A stretch of 64,000 bases of DNA. Origin: Longimicrobiales bacterium. GTDB lineage: Bacteria > Gemmatimonadota > Gemmatimonadetes > Longimicrobiales > RSA9. A model generated the notes under the pieces. It was not told where the DNA came from. It did not search any database and saw nothing but the letters and a program-made list of their open reading frames with translations. The DNA is taken from NCBI GenBank assembly GCA_035461765.1, contig DATHUY010000024.1, forward strand, positions 1-64,000, read 5' to 3'. A program made the position numbers and the translations under genes. Shown here piece by piece: positions 8,193 through 16,110 of the stretch. Position 1 is the first letter of the stretch; each line of letters begins with the position of its first letter.

Positions 8193-9878
8193 TCAGTTGC
8201 GTTCCCAGCCCGTCCATCCGGGGCCGCGCACGACGCGGCCGGGCAGTGCGCCGGTATGCTCGCCATCCTTCAGCACCTGCACGCCATTCACGAATACGTG
8301 CTGGACACCCGTCGAGTACTGGTGAGGCTGATCGAATGTCGCGTGGTCCATGACCGTCGCCGGATCGAACACGACGACGTCCGCGTAATGTCCGACCTGA
8401 AGCGCACCGCGCCGCCGCAGCTGCAGATTCGTCGCCGGGAGCGTCGTCAGCTTCCGCACCGCCTCCTCGAGCGGGATCACCTTTTCGTCGCGGACGTATC
8501 TGCCGAGCAGGCGTGCGACGTTGCCGTAGGCGCGCGGGTGCGGATTGGATCGCAGGAACACGCCTTCCGTGGCCATCGATCCTGCGTCCGAGCCGAAGCT
8601 CATGAACGGCAGTGCGATCTGTCGCCGCACGTTCTCCTCGGACATCAGGAAGTAAACGGTGCCGACGCGACTGTCATCCGCAACGACCAGGTCCATGGCC
8701 GCCAGTTCGGGTGAAACGCCCCTCAAGGCGGCGACGTCGGCGAGGGACTTGCCCGTGAGGTACTTGAGCGAGTCCTGCTTGAACGCGACCAGGAGCACGC
8801 GCTCGGGCGAGCCGCTAAGCAGATAGAGGCTCTCCCACTCGTCGGTCGGCGTGCGCATCTCCTCTTCGACACGCGCGCGCGTCGCCGGATCCTGGAGCCG
8901 CTTCTTCCATTCCTGGAGCCCGCCCTCCTGCACCCAGGGCGGCATGGCGGCATCGAGACCGGTCGCCCCAGCCGTGTAGAGGTACATGTCCGTCGTGATG
9001 TGGAGGCCTTCCGCCCGTGCCGCATCGATCTTCGCGATCACGGAGTCCAGCTTCGGCCAGTTGTCGGCGCCGGCCAGCTTCAGGTGGTAGATCTCTGCCG
9101 GCACATCCGCTTCGCGCGCGATCGTGATCAGCTCGTCCACCGCCTCGAGCACGGCATTGCCTTCGCTGCGCATGTGCGAGATGTACATGCCGCCGAAGCG
9201 GCCCGCCTCCTCGGCCAGCGCCACGAGCTCCGGCGTCTTCGCGTAGAACGCCGGCGCATAGATGAGCGACGAGCCGACACCGAGCGCGCCCTCCTCCATT
9301 GCCTGCCGCACCAGTGCGCGCATGCGCTCCAGCTCCGCGCCGGTCGGCTCGCGATCCTCGTGGCCCAGCTCGTGGATGCGTACGGTCGTGGCGCCGATGA
9401 ACGACGCGACGTTCGTGGCCACGCCCCTCGTTTCCAGATGCTCCAGGTACTCCCCGAGCGTCGTCCACGTGATGTCGTATTTGATGTCGCCCTGCTCCGC
9501 CTTGTCCTGCGCCTTCATCGTCTCGTTCAGCGGCCCCATGGACGAGCCCTCGCCGAAGATCTCGAGCGTGACGCCCTGCCTGATGCCGCTCTGCGATCGG
9601 CCGTCCTCGATCAGCGACTCCGTGGCCCACGACAGCATGTTGATGAATCCGGGCGCGACCGCGAGACCGCTGGCATCGACGACCAGGGGCGCCTGCGCTG
9701 CCGCCAGGTCGCTGATCGCCGCGATCGAGTCACCGATGATCCCGATGTCGGCGGCATACGGTGCACCACCGCTGCCGTCGTAGATCGTGCCGCCGCGGAT
9801 GATCGTGTCGTATTCGACGGGCCCAGCGGCGCAGCCGGCGAGGGTGGCAGACAGCACGGTCAGGGTGAGATAGCGCAT
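8193..9878 (-). CDS. D-aminoacylase-family amidohydrolase lipoprotein with altered metal site
   Basis: The 561-residue protein has a lipobox (SATLAGC) and the N-terminal RGGTIYDGSG strand of the amidohydrolase superfamily. The later motifs SHMRSEG, YHLKLAG and SFGSDAGS correspond to the His220, His250 and Asp366 positions of the D-aminoacylase family. The usual HxH after GFID is replaced (GFINMLSW), and the Cys of the NCG motif is replaced by Glu (FGEG). It may bind one metal or act on a different substrate, so N-acyl-D-amino acid deacylase activity is not assured. AGGA lies 6 bases before ATG 9878, and a longer reading to 10100 would bury the lipoprotein signal. It is a single gene, convergent with the hydrolase. 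Confidence 0.75.
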   Translation of the reverse strand: MRYLTLTVLSATLAGCAAGPVEYDTIIRGGTIYDGSGGAPYAADIGIIGDSIAAISDLAAAQAPLVVDASGLAVAPGFINMLSWATESLIEDGRSQSGIRQGVTLEIFGEGSSMGPLNETMKAQDKAEQGDIKYDITWTTLGEYLEHLETRGVATNVASFIGATTVRIHELGHEDREPTGAELERMRALVRQAMEEGALGVGSSLIYAPAFYAKTPELVALAEEAGRFGGMYISHMRSEGNAVLEAVDELITIAREADVPAEIYHLKLAGADNWPKLDSVIAKIDAARAEGLHITTDMYLYTAGATGLDAAMPPWVQEGGLQEWKKRLQDPATRARVEEEMRTPTDEWESLYLLSGSPERVLLVAFKQDSLKYLTGKSLADVAALRGVSPELAAMDLVVADDSRVGTVYFLMSEENVRRQIALPFMSFGSDAGSMATEGVFLRSNPHPRAYGNVARLLGRYVRDEKVIPLEEAVRKLTTLPATNLQLRRRGALQVGHYADVVVFDPATVMDHATFDQPHQYSTGVQHVFVNGVQVLKDGEHTGALPGRVVRGPGWTGWERN

Positions 9879-9937
9879 GTGAATCCTGGAAGGATGGAGG
9901 AGTGGAACCGGTCGCAGCGAACGTAGCGCGCGAACGT

Positions 9938-10124
9938 CGGACGCGGAACCCATTCTGCAGATTGGCCGCGGGCGCCATGGTGGGGTCCCGCCACGGCGGC
10001 GCCAGGGACAGCCGGATATGTTACCTGACCGCGCTGGCCGGTGGCTCCAGATGAGGAAGACCGTCCGGCCGAAGGGCGCCGGACGGTCTGAATGGGTCAA
10101 TCTGCAGAATGGGTTCCGCGTCCG
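9938..10124. repeat. 187-bp element with 27-bp perfect inverted ends (MITE-like)
   Basis: Bases 9938-9964 are the exact reverse complement of 10098-10124. The 133 bases between hold no coding sequence but contain further hairpins, including a 12-bp stem at 10058-10089. No clear target duplication flanks it. It could be a miniature inverted-repeat element, a REP-like unit or an elaborate bidirectional terminator between two same-strand transcription units. Confidence 0.6.
10058..10089 (-). terminator. Hairpin inside the 187-bp element
   Basis: AGACCGTCCGGC (10058-10069) pairs perfectly with GCCGGACGGTCT (10078-10089) around an 8-base loop. It follows the susC-susD-DUF4397 operon in the direction of transcription and could end it. 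No T-run. Confidence 0.5.
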
Positions 10125-10132
10125 GAGCTGAG

Positions 10133-10156
10133 GGGCGCCGGGACTTCCCGGCGCCC
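10133..10156 (-). terminator. Hairpin directly after the DUF4397 gene
   Basis: A 10-bp perfect stem (10133-10142 with 10147-10156, 4-base loop) lies 10 bases after the stop codon at 10167 on the minus strand. It is the first of two hairpins in series that probably end the susCD operon. Confidence 0.55.
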
Positions 10157-10166
10157 TCCCCCTGTA

Positions 10167-10970
10167 TCAGTGATTGGCCGTATTGTCGAGCGCGGCCGTC
10201 CCCGTGATGCTGCCCCGGGCTGTGATCGTGTACACCCTGCCGGCCGAGAATCCCACATTGGCGCGCGTGATGAGATCGGTCGCACCTCCCGCTGTGCGCG
10301 TCGCCAGGTCATAGGTACCCGGCGCCAGGCTCGTGAATGCGCCGGCGGACTTGTACGCAACATCGCCACCCACCGCCGTCTGCGCATTCGTTTCCGTATT
10401 CGTCGCGTGGAGAACCATCGGCGCTGCGTTCGATACTGCGTTGACGAACCGGACGTATGCGACCGAGTGGTCAATCGCAGGAATCGGGTCCTGCACGATG
10501 AACGAGTCCGCCGTCTTCGTTACGCCGTTGTACGGCCCGCTCAGATAGTACGAGTAGCGTGCGCCATCGGCGAGATTCGTCTGCAGGTTGGAAATCGCGA
10601 GGTTCTTGTCCGTCGCGGCAGCGATTCTGCCACTCACGGTGTACTGCCCCGGCGCGATATCGGAGTACCAGCCGTTCGCACCATTCGCAGAACCGCCATA
10701 GGTGACGCCGCTCGTCGACTCCGAGCCGGTCGTCGTGCACTCCACCTCGTTCGTCTCCGTAAGGGTGACGCACGCGGTGGTGCTGACGGCAGTCACCTTA
10801 ATGTCGTTCGCGTAGAAGTTCACTCCGGGTGAACCGGGAGCGAAGTTGAAGAACTTGATGGCTGCGCCTCCGGCGGGCGGTCCCGCAATCTCCTGCACCG
10901 CGTTCTCTTCGCACGCCGGGAGGAGCGCTGCTGTCAGCAGCAGCAGCAGTATGGATCGAGGATTATTCAT
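10167..10970 (-). CDS. DUF4397-type lipoprotein
   Basis: The 267-residue protein has a lipobox (TAALLPAC, Cys20), followed by repeated beta-rich segments such as AIKFFNFAPGSPGVNFYAN and VAYVRFVNAVSNA. These are characteristic of DUF4397 surface lipoproteins with immunoglobulin-like folds. The function of the family is unknown. The gene starts 6 bases after the SusD gene ends, so it is the third gene of the susC-susD operon. It may be a surface accessory to the uptake complex. Two cysteines in the middle (TTACVTL, EVECTTT) could form a disulfide. Confidence 0.7.
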   Translation of the reverse strand: MNNPRSILLLLLTAALLPACEENAVQEIAGPPAGGAAIKFFNFAPGSPGVNFYANDIKVTAVSTTACVTLTETNEVECTTTGSESTSGVTYGGSANGANGWYSDIAPGQYTVSGRIAAATDKNLAISNLQTNLADGARYSYYLSGPYNGVTKTADSFIVQDPIPAIDHSVAYVRFVNAVSNAAPMVLHATNTETNAQTAVGGDVAYKSAGAFTSLAPGTYDLATRTAGGATDLITRANVGFSAGRVYTITARGSITGTAALDNTANH

Positions 10971-10976
10971 GTTCCC

Positions 10977-12551
10977 CTACTGTTCGGTGATCCACATTGG
11001 CACTGTATGATAGTCGGGTGCGAGCCCGCCAATCGCTTCGAGACCTTCCCGGTTCCATACATACTCCGAGTTGTACCTCGGGCGGAGCCGTTCGACCGGC
11101 CGACCGCCGTTGTCGGTATCGAGGTTCGCCGGGATCGTGAACCCGCGGAACACCTGCGTTCCACTCACAGGATCCAGGTCCGTGTAGTCGTAGCGGCGCA
11201 TGTCCATCCACAGCTCGTTGTGCCCCCACGCCCACTGCGCGATGAACTTCTGTGACATGATGTGGGACAACGTGAGCGTGGGAGGGTTGATTTCCGGCGA
11301 TGCCAGGAAATCAGCCTTCTCCTGCGCCGAGATCTGCGTGATGGTCGGATTCGCAGTCTCCGCGTTGCGTGCGTTCACGAAGTCGATGTGCGACGAGATC
11401 CCCTCCAGATATGCAGCCTTCGCCAGCGACTGGTTGCCCATCAGCAGTGCCGCTTCAGCCTTGATGAACTGGAGCTGCGAGTACGTCAGCATCACCGGGA
11501 TCTTCGACTTGTCGTCGAACAGATACCGGCCGGGCTCCCCCTGGCCGCCCGTGCCCGCAAACCCGTGCAGGTTGTTCGGACGCTCGTCGGTGGTGAACGC
11601 CGAGTAGCCGATGTCAGGGTCGATGCCGCGGTACTCCCCATCGGGCGATGCCGCGAGCATCCGCGTCATGCGCGGGTCCTCCACGCCGCCAAACTGCGTT
11701 CCGTCCATCAGCTCGAGCGTGAACTGCGTCTGCCGATAGTTCACGATGTTGCTGCGTGTGCGACCCCAGAAGTTCTTGTCAGCATTGGCTGCGTCGACGC
11801 CCGGATACGGGAACAGGGGGTCATCGGCGTTGCCCGTCAGCGACTGGTCGACCAGTGCGATCACCTGTGCGGGATCGTAACTCGCCTTGTTGCTGAAATG
11901 GTTCAGGGCCATCGCCTTCAGGCCGTAGGCGACCTTCAGCCACTTGGTTCTGTCGCCGTTGTAGATCCTGTCTCCTACAGCGAGGTAGCCGGCGTCGACG
12001 GCTCCGTCAGTGCGCTCCAGATTGACGATCGCCTCGTCGAGCAGACGCAGCACTTCCTGGTACGCGAGCTCCTGCGTGTCGTAGTCGAACTGGAAGCGGG
12101 TCACGTCGAAGGCCTGCTCGATGATGATCTCACCATGCAGGCTGGTCAGCGCCAGCCAGCCCCAGGCCTTCAGGATATAACCGACACCGAGGATGTCCCA
12201 GCGCTCCTCGGCCTCGGCGAGATTCATCAGGTCGACCAGATTCTGGCCCATGGTCCAGTAGACGTCACGCCACTGCTGCGCGGCGTTGTCGCTGCCGCGG
12301 TCGTAACCCATTCTCGACCAGATGTTGGGCGTTCCCGTGGTGTGCGGCAGCACCCATTGCTCGGTATAGCGGCCGACGAAACGGCCATCGAACTGCGGTG
12401 CCGTCGCAACCCAGTGCAACATGGGCGGCAGGTACAGGTTCGCCGTTACCGTCTCCGGTGCATTGGGGTTGTCGTTGACATCCAGGAAGTTGTCACATGC
12501 CGTACTCACAGTCGCCGCGGCGACGAGGACGGCTAGGTTGAATTTCTTCAT
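10977..12551 (-). CDS. SusD/RagB-like nutrient-binding surface lipoprotein
   Basis: The 524-residue protein has a lipoprotein signal (ATVSTAC) followed by DNFLDVNDNPNAPETV, the classic start of the SusD-like family. A helical TPR-like scaffold follows. SusD lids a SusC channel and captures a ligand on the cell surface, commonly an oligosaccharide or peptide. ATG 12551 is preferred because GAGG lies 9 bases upstream, while earlier in-frame starts add a positively charged stretch before the signal peptide. It follows the susC gene directly (61 bases after its stop) and precedes the DUF4397 lipoprotein. The ligand cannot be predicted, since no polysaccharide-degrading enzyme is encoded beside it. 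Confidence 0.88.
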   Translation of the reverse strand: MKKFNLAVLVAAATVSTACDNFLDVNDNPNAPETVTANLYLPPMLHWVATAPQFDGRFVGRYTEQWVLPHTTGTPNIWSRMGYDRGSDNAAQQWRDVYWTMGQNLVDLMNLAEAEERWDILGVGYILKAWGWLALTSLHGEIIIEQAFDVTRFQFDYDTQELAYQEVLRLLDEAIVNLERTDGAVDAGYLAVGDRIYNGDRTKWLKVAYGLKAMALNHFSNKASYDPAQVIALVDQSLTGNADDPLFPYPGVDAANADKNFWGRTRSNIVNYRQTQFTLELMDGTQFGGVEDPRMTRMLAASPDGEYRGIDPDIGYSAFTTDERPNNLHGFAGTGGQGEPGRYLFDDKSKIPVMLTYSQLQFIKAEAALLMGNQSLAKAAYLEGISSHIDFVNARNAETANPTITQISAQEKADFLASPEINPPTLTLSHIMSQKFIAQWAWGHNELWMDMRRYDYTDLDPVSGTQVFRGFTIPANLDTDNGGRPVERLRPRYNSEYVWNREGLEAIGGLAPDYHTVPMWITEQ

Positions 12552-12612
12552 CTGCTTCATCCTCAGCAGCGGGGATCGGATCGCACGCCGCATTCCATGT
12601 GTTGATGTCATA

Positions 12613-15600
12613 TCAGAATCCCACGCGAACGCCGAAGTTGAGACCGATCGGCGTCGGGAAATTACCGTAGTCGATGCCCGTGCCGCCCGAGCCGCCGGTA
12701 GCAGCGCTCGTCGCGCTCACGATCGGGTCGAGGCCGGAGTAGTTCGTCAGGAGGAACAGCTCCGTGCCCGTGACATACACACTGGCGTGACGGCTGCCGA
12801 AGACTCCGTTCGGCAGACGGTAGCTCAGCGTCACATCCCTGAGGCGTACCCAGTTGATGTCCTTCTCGATGAAGTTCTCTTCACTCATGCCGAGGTAGTA
12901 GCTGGTATTCACGGACGGAATCACCACGATCGTGTTCGGCGTCGGGTTGTCTGTATTCTCGAGGCCGTCGCGCAGCACACCCTTGACCACGCGCGGCTGA
13001 TCGCGGTCGAGCGTGCGGGTGCTGAGACCGCGCGCCGTCAGGTAGTGCTCTGTTGCGTTGAAGATGTCGCCGCCCCTCCGGATATCGAGCAGGAAGTCCA
13101 GGCTGAACGCCTTGTACTGCACCCGGTTGGAGAGACCGATCAGGAAATCCGGCTGGCGGTCGTACCCGGCGTCGATGAAGTCGCTCGTGCGGAGCGGCAG
13201 CCCGTTCGTCGGATCGATGAGGATGTCACCGTGCCTGTTCCGCTGGTAGAACCTCCCCGTCATGGACATCGTGGACAGCCCGGGCGATGTGCCGTTGCGG
13301 ATGTTGCCGTACAGCCACGTGTCCGAGCTGTAGTATTCGGGCAGCACGGCCGGCAGTGCGAGCACCTTGCCGCGCGCCCTCGTGAAGTTCGCCTGGACAT
13401 CCCACGCCAGATCGGTGCGCAGGACCGGCGTCGCGCGCAGCGTGAGCTCCACACCTTCGTTGCGCGTCGAGGCGCCGTTCACGTTCAGCAGAATGAACCC
13501 GGTCGCGTAGCTGGACCGGATGCTGGTGACGATCTGGTCCCTCGTCTCCTTGCGGTACACAGTCGCGTCGAGACCGACCCGGTTGTCCAGGAATCCGAGC
13601 TCCGTGCCGAACTCGTAGGACGTGGCGAACTCCGGCTTGAGGTTGGGGTTCGGGCCCCAGAACCCGTAGCCGTAGCCGCCGTACGAGGTGGTCTTGAACT
13701 CCAGGGCCTGGCGGTAGGAGTAGGGAGGAGCGTCCTTGCCCACCTCCGCCCAGCCGGCGCGGAGCTTACCGGTCATGAACTGGCCAATGGCCGGAAACGC
13801 ATCGGAGAAGATGAAGCTGCCCGAGAGGCTCGGATAGAAGAACGAGTTGGAGCCCTTCGGGATGGTGGACGTCCAGTCGTTTCGACCGGTCGCCGTGATG
13901 TAGAGGTAGTTCCTGAAATCGATCTGGGCCTGGCCGAACGCGCTGACGAGCCTGCGCTGCGCGATCGTGGTCTTCGTGGAACGGAGGTTCGTGTTGTTGA
14001 TGGACACGAAGTTCGGGTCCAGGAAGTCGGAGCCCGCCAGCGCGGCAACAGTGCCCTTCCGGTCGCTGATCTGGTTCCCCAGCATGCCGGTGATTCCGAA
14101 ATCGTCCGAGATCCGGTAACGGTGGAAGTTGAGCAGGGTCTGCGCGTTGATCCCGCGCGTGACGTCATTGACCTTGTCCAGGGTGCCGCCCGTGTTGGCG
14201 CCGCCGAGGATACCGCTCTCGGGGTGCCTCACGAGCTCGCGCTCGGTCGTGTAATTGTCGACGCCGATCCTCGTCTGCAGGTTGCCCCACGACACCGGCC
14301 GGAGCGTTAGCCCGACGTTGACGTTCGTACGCGTCGTCTGCGAGTTGTTGCGATTCTTGTTGACGCTGAAGTACGGGTTGTCCTGTTCGGCGGCCGTGGA
14401 CAGCGTCGTGATCCGCCGGCGTGTACCGGCCGGGGTCAGCCAGTCGGTCGCATCGATCGTGTCCGGCCAGGAGAGCAGGCCGAGCAGCGCGCCGTCCGTT
14501 CCGCTGTACGGCTGGTCGTTGCTGTCCGTGCTGTACTGAATCGACGCATCCGTGTGCAGCCATGACGTCGCTTCCGCCTGCGACGATGCCGTCACGTTGA
14601 TGCGGTCGTACTTGGCGGTCGGGATGACGCCGCTCATCTGGAGTGTGCTCGCAGCGAGCCGGTAGTTGATCCTGGAATCCTCCGAAGCACCGCTGAACGA
14701 GAGGTTGTGCTTCTGGGTCAGCGCGTTCTGGAAGAACCCGTCAATATTGTCATAGAACGTCGCATTGCCGGGATACGGCGAACCCCAGTACAGATAAGTG
14801 CTGCTGCCCTCCTCGTTCGGACCGTACACACGCTGCAGCTCCGGAATGCGGCCGGGAATCTCGACCTTGATGCTGTTGCTGTAGTCGAGTCCGCCCACGC
14901 CGGCCTTGCCGCGCTTCGTCGTGATCACGATCGCACCGTTCGCCGCATCGATCCCGTACAGCGCGGCCGCTTCCGGGCCTTTCAGCACGGTCAGCGTCTC
15001 GATGTCCTCGGGGTTGAAGTCCGAAGCACGGTTCGTGAACGCGATGCCCCGGTTCTCGAAAGTGCTCGTGGACGCGAACGAGCCCGTGTGCTGTGTGCTG
15101 TTGTCGACGGGGAGACCATCGATGATCATCAGCGGCTGGTTGCTGCCGCTGATCGAGCTCACACCACGGATCGTGACCAGGGCACCGCCGCCCGGCACGC
15201 CGGACGTGTTGGTGATCTCGACGCCGGAGACCCGCCCCTGGAGCGCCGTGACGAAGTTCTCCTTCTGCGACTGGGCGATCTCTCTGCCCGACACCGTCTG
15301 CTGCGCCGTGCCGAGCGCCCTCTGCCGGGACGTCTGGCCAAGGGCGGTGACCACGACTGCCTCGAGGCTGATCGCATCCGTGCTCAGCTCGAAGTCCGCT
15401 CGCGCAGTCTGACCGGCCGCAACCGTGACCGTCTGCTCGGCTTCCGCATAGCCGATGAACGTCACGGACAGGCGGTGCGTGCCTGGCGGCATGCTCACGA
15501 GCAGGAAGTCACCCTGCTCGTTCGTCGTCATCCGCCGCTGGGTGCCGACCACGGAAACCTCGGCCCCGGCCAGCGGGCGCTGGGTCTGGGCATCGACGAC

Positions 15601-15717
15601 TCTGCCCCGGATCGTCCCGGTGCTTTGCGCTGCGCCGGTATCGGACGAGCCTATCAGCAGGGCTGCCGCCACGGCGAGGCCAGCGACTGACCTGGCACAG
15701 ACGTGTATGAATTTCAT
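12613..15717 (-). CDS. SusC/RagA-type TonB-linked outer-membrane protein
   Basis: The 1034-residue protein has a signal peptide (ending in TGAAQ), an N-terminal carboxypeptidase-regulatory-like domain (TIRGRVVDAQTQRPLAGA), a TonB plug with GVSSISGSNQPLMIIDG, and a long C-terminal barrel ending in the aromatic residue of FGVRVGF. It imports the ligand captured by the neighbouring SusD across the outer membrane using TonB energy. ATG 15717 is chosen because the signal peptide starts there and GAGGGAG lies just upstream, although spacing is tight. The longer upstream reading is not plausible. No anti-sigma/sigma pair is seen nearby, unlike many Bacteroides loci. Confidence 0.9.
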   Translation of the reverse strand: MKFIHVCARSVAGLAVAAALLIGSSDTGAAQSTGTIRGRVVDAQTQRPLAGAEVSVVGTQRRMTTNEQGDFLLVSMPPGTHRLSVTFIGYAEAEQTVTVAAGQTARADFELSTDAISLEAVVVTALGQTSRQRALGTAQQTVSGREIAQSQKENFVTALQGRVSGVEITNTSGVPGGGALVTIRGVSSISGSNQPLMIIDGLPVDNSTQHTGSFASTSTFENRGIAFTNRASDFNPEDIETLTVLKGPEAAALYGIDAANGAIVITTKRGKAGVGGLDYSNSIKVEIPGRIPELQRVYGPNEEGSSTYLYWGSPYPGNATFYDNIDGFFQNALTQKHNLSFSGASEDSRINYRLAASTLQMSGVIPTAKYDRINVTASSQAEATSWLHTDASIQYSTDSNDQPYSGTDGALLGLLSWPDTIDATDWLTPAGTRRRITTLSTAAEQDNPYFSVNKNRNNSQTTRTNVNVGLTLRPVSWGNLQTRIGVDNYTTERELVRHPESGILGGANTGGTLDKVNDVTRGINAQTLLNFHRYRISDDFGITGMLGNQISDRKGTVAALAGSDFLDPNFVSINNTNLRSTKTTIAQRRLVSAFGQAQIDFRNYLYITATGRNDWTSTIPKGSNSFFYPSLSGSFIFSDAFPAIGQFMTGKLRAGWAEVGKDAPPYSYRQALEFKTTSYGGYGYGFWGPNPNLKPEFATSYEFGTELGFLDNRVGLDATVYRKETRDQIVTSIRSSYATGFILLNVNGASTRNEGVELTLRATPVLRTDLAWDVQANFTRARGKVLALPAVLPEYYSSDTWLYGNIRNGTSPGLSTMSMTGRFYQRNRHGDILIDPTNGLPLRTSDFIDAGYDRQPDFLIGLSNRVQYKAFSLDFLLDIRRGGDIFNATEHYLTARGLSTRTLDRDQPRVVKGVLRDGLENTDNPTPNTIVVIPSVNTSYYLGMSEENFIEKDINWVRLRDVTLSYRLPNGVFGSRHASVYVTGTELFLLTNYSGLDPIVSATSAATGGSGGTGIDYGNFPTPIGLNFGVRVGF

Positions 15718-16050
15718 ACTCCCTCGTGCGAATGGAACGTGGTGATGTTGAGAAAGCCGTCGTGCACGCGTGGACCATTGCACGAATTCCGGCTTCCTGT
15801 GCGAAGGCGGGACCTGGTGTTGCTCAATCTTTTCGTCCGAGCCCCTGTGCGGGCTTGCCACTTCCTGCCAGTCGCGGCGCACGGGCGATGTTCTGAGGGT
15901 GGGGGAAACCCCCTGTATGCTCGTCGGCGCCGAGCACAGTGGCGGTCGGCACCGCCATCGCCCGCTCGGGCACAACGGACATACAGAGCCGTTGAATAGC
16001 ATTGCACCTCCTGCCCGCCGGAAGCAAGGGTTTTGTGTCGGCGGACCGCC
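15718..16050. other. Intergenic region between susC and the M28 peptidase gene
   Basis: This divergent non-coding stretch of about 330 bases should hold the susC promoter, but no convincing -35/-10 pair or Bacteroidetes-type -7 element was found. A short GGGGG-AAA-CCCCC hairpin lies at 15901-15913. No gene is supported. Confidence 0.4.
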
Positions 16051-16080
16051 TTGACCGGCCGGCCGCGCGGCCTCTAGCAT
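16051..16080 (+). promoter_or_regulatory. Putative promoter of the M28 peptidase gene
   Basis: TTGACC (16051-16056) and TAGCAT (16075-16080) are separated by 18 bases. Transcription would start near 16087. TAGCAT recurs before two other genes in the window. Confidence 0.45.
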
Positions 16081-16109
16081 TCCTTTCCGAATAGCCATGA
16101 AAGGAATGC
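16077..16109 (+). promoter_or_regulatory. 11-bp perfect inverted repeat covering the ribosome site
   Basis: GCATTCCTTTC (16077-16087) is the exact reverse complement of GAAAGGAATGC (16099-16109), with an 11-base loop. The right arm contains the Shine-Dalgarno AAGGA and ends one base before the ATG at 16111. If the transcript begins upstream, the hairpin hides the ribosome site. If it begins near 16087, the repeat is more likely a DNA operator at the start point. Confidence 0.55.
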
Positions 16110-16110
16110 C

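Noticed and set aside
12421-14310. 629-codon frame opposite susC/susD
   Set aside because: Arg/Val-rich low-complexity translation with no motif; the minus strand holds well-supported SusC and SusD sequences.
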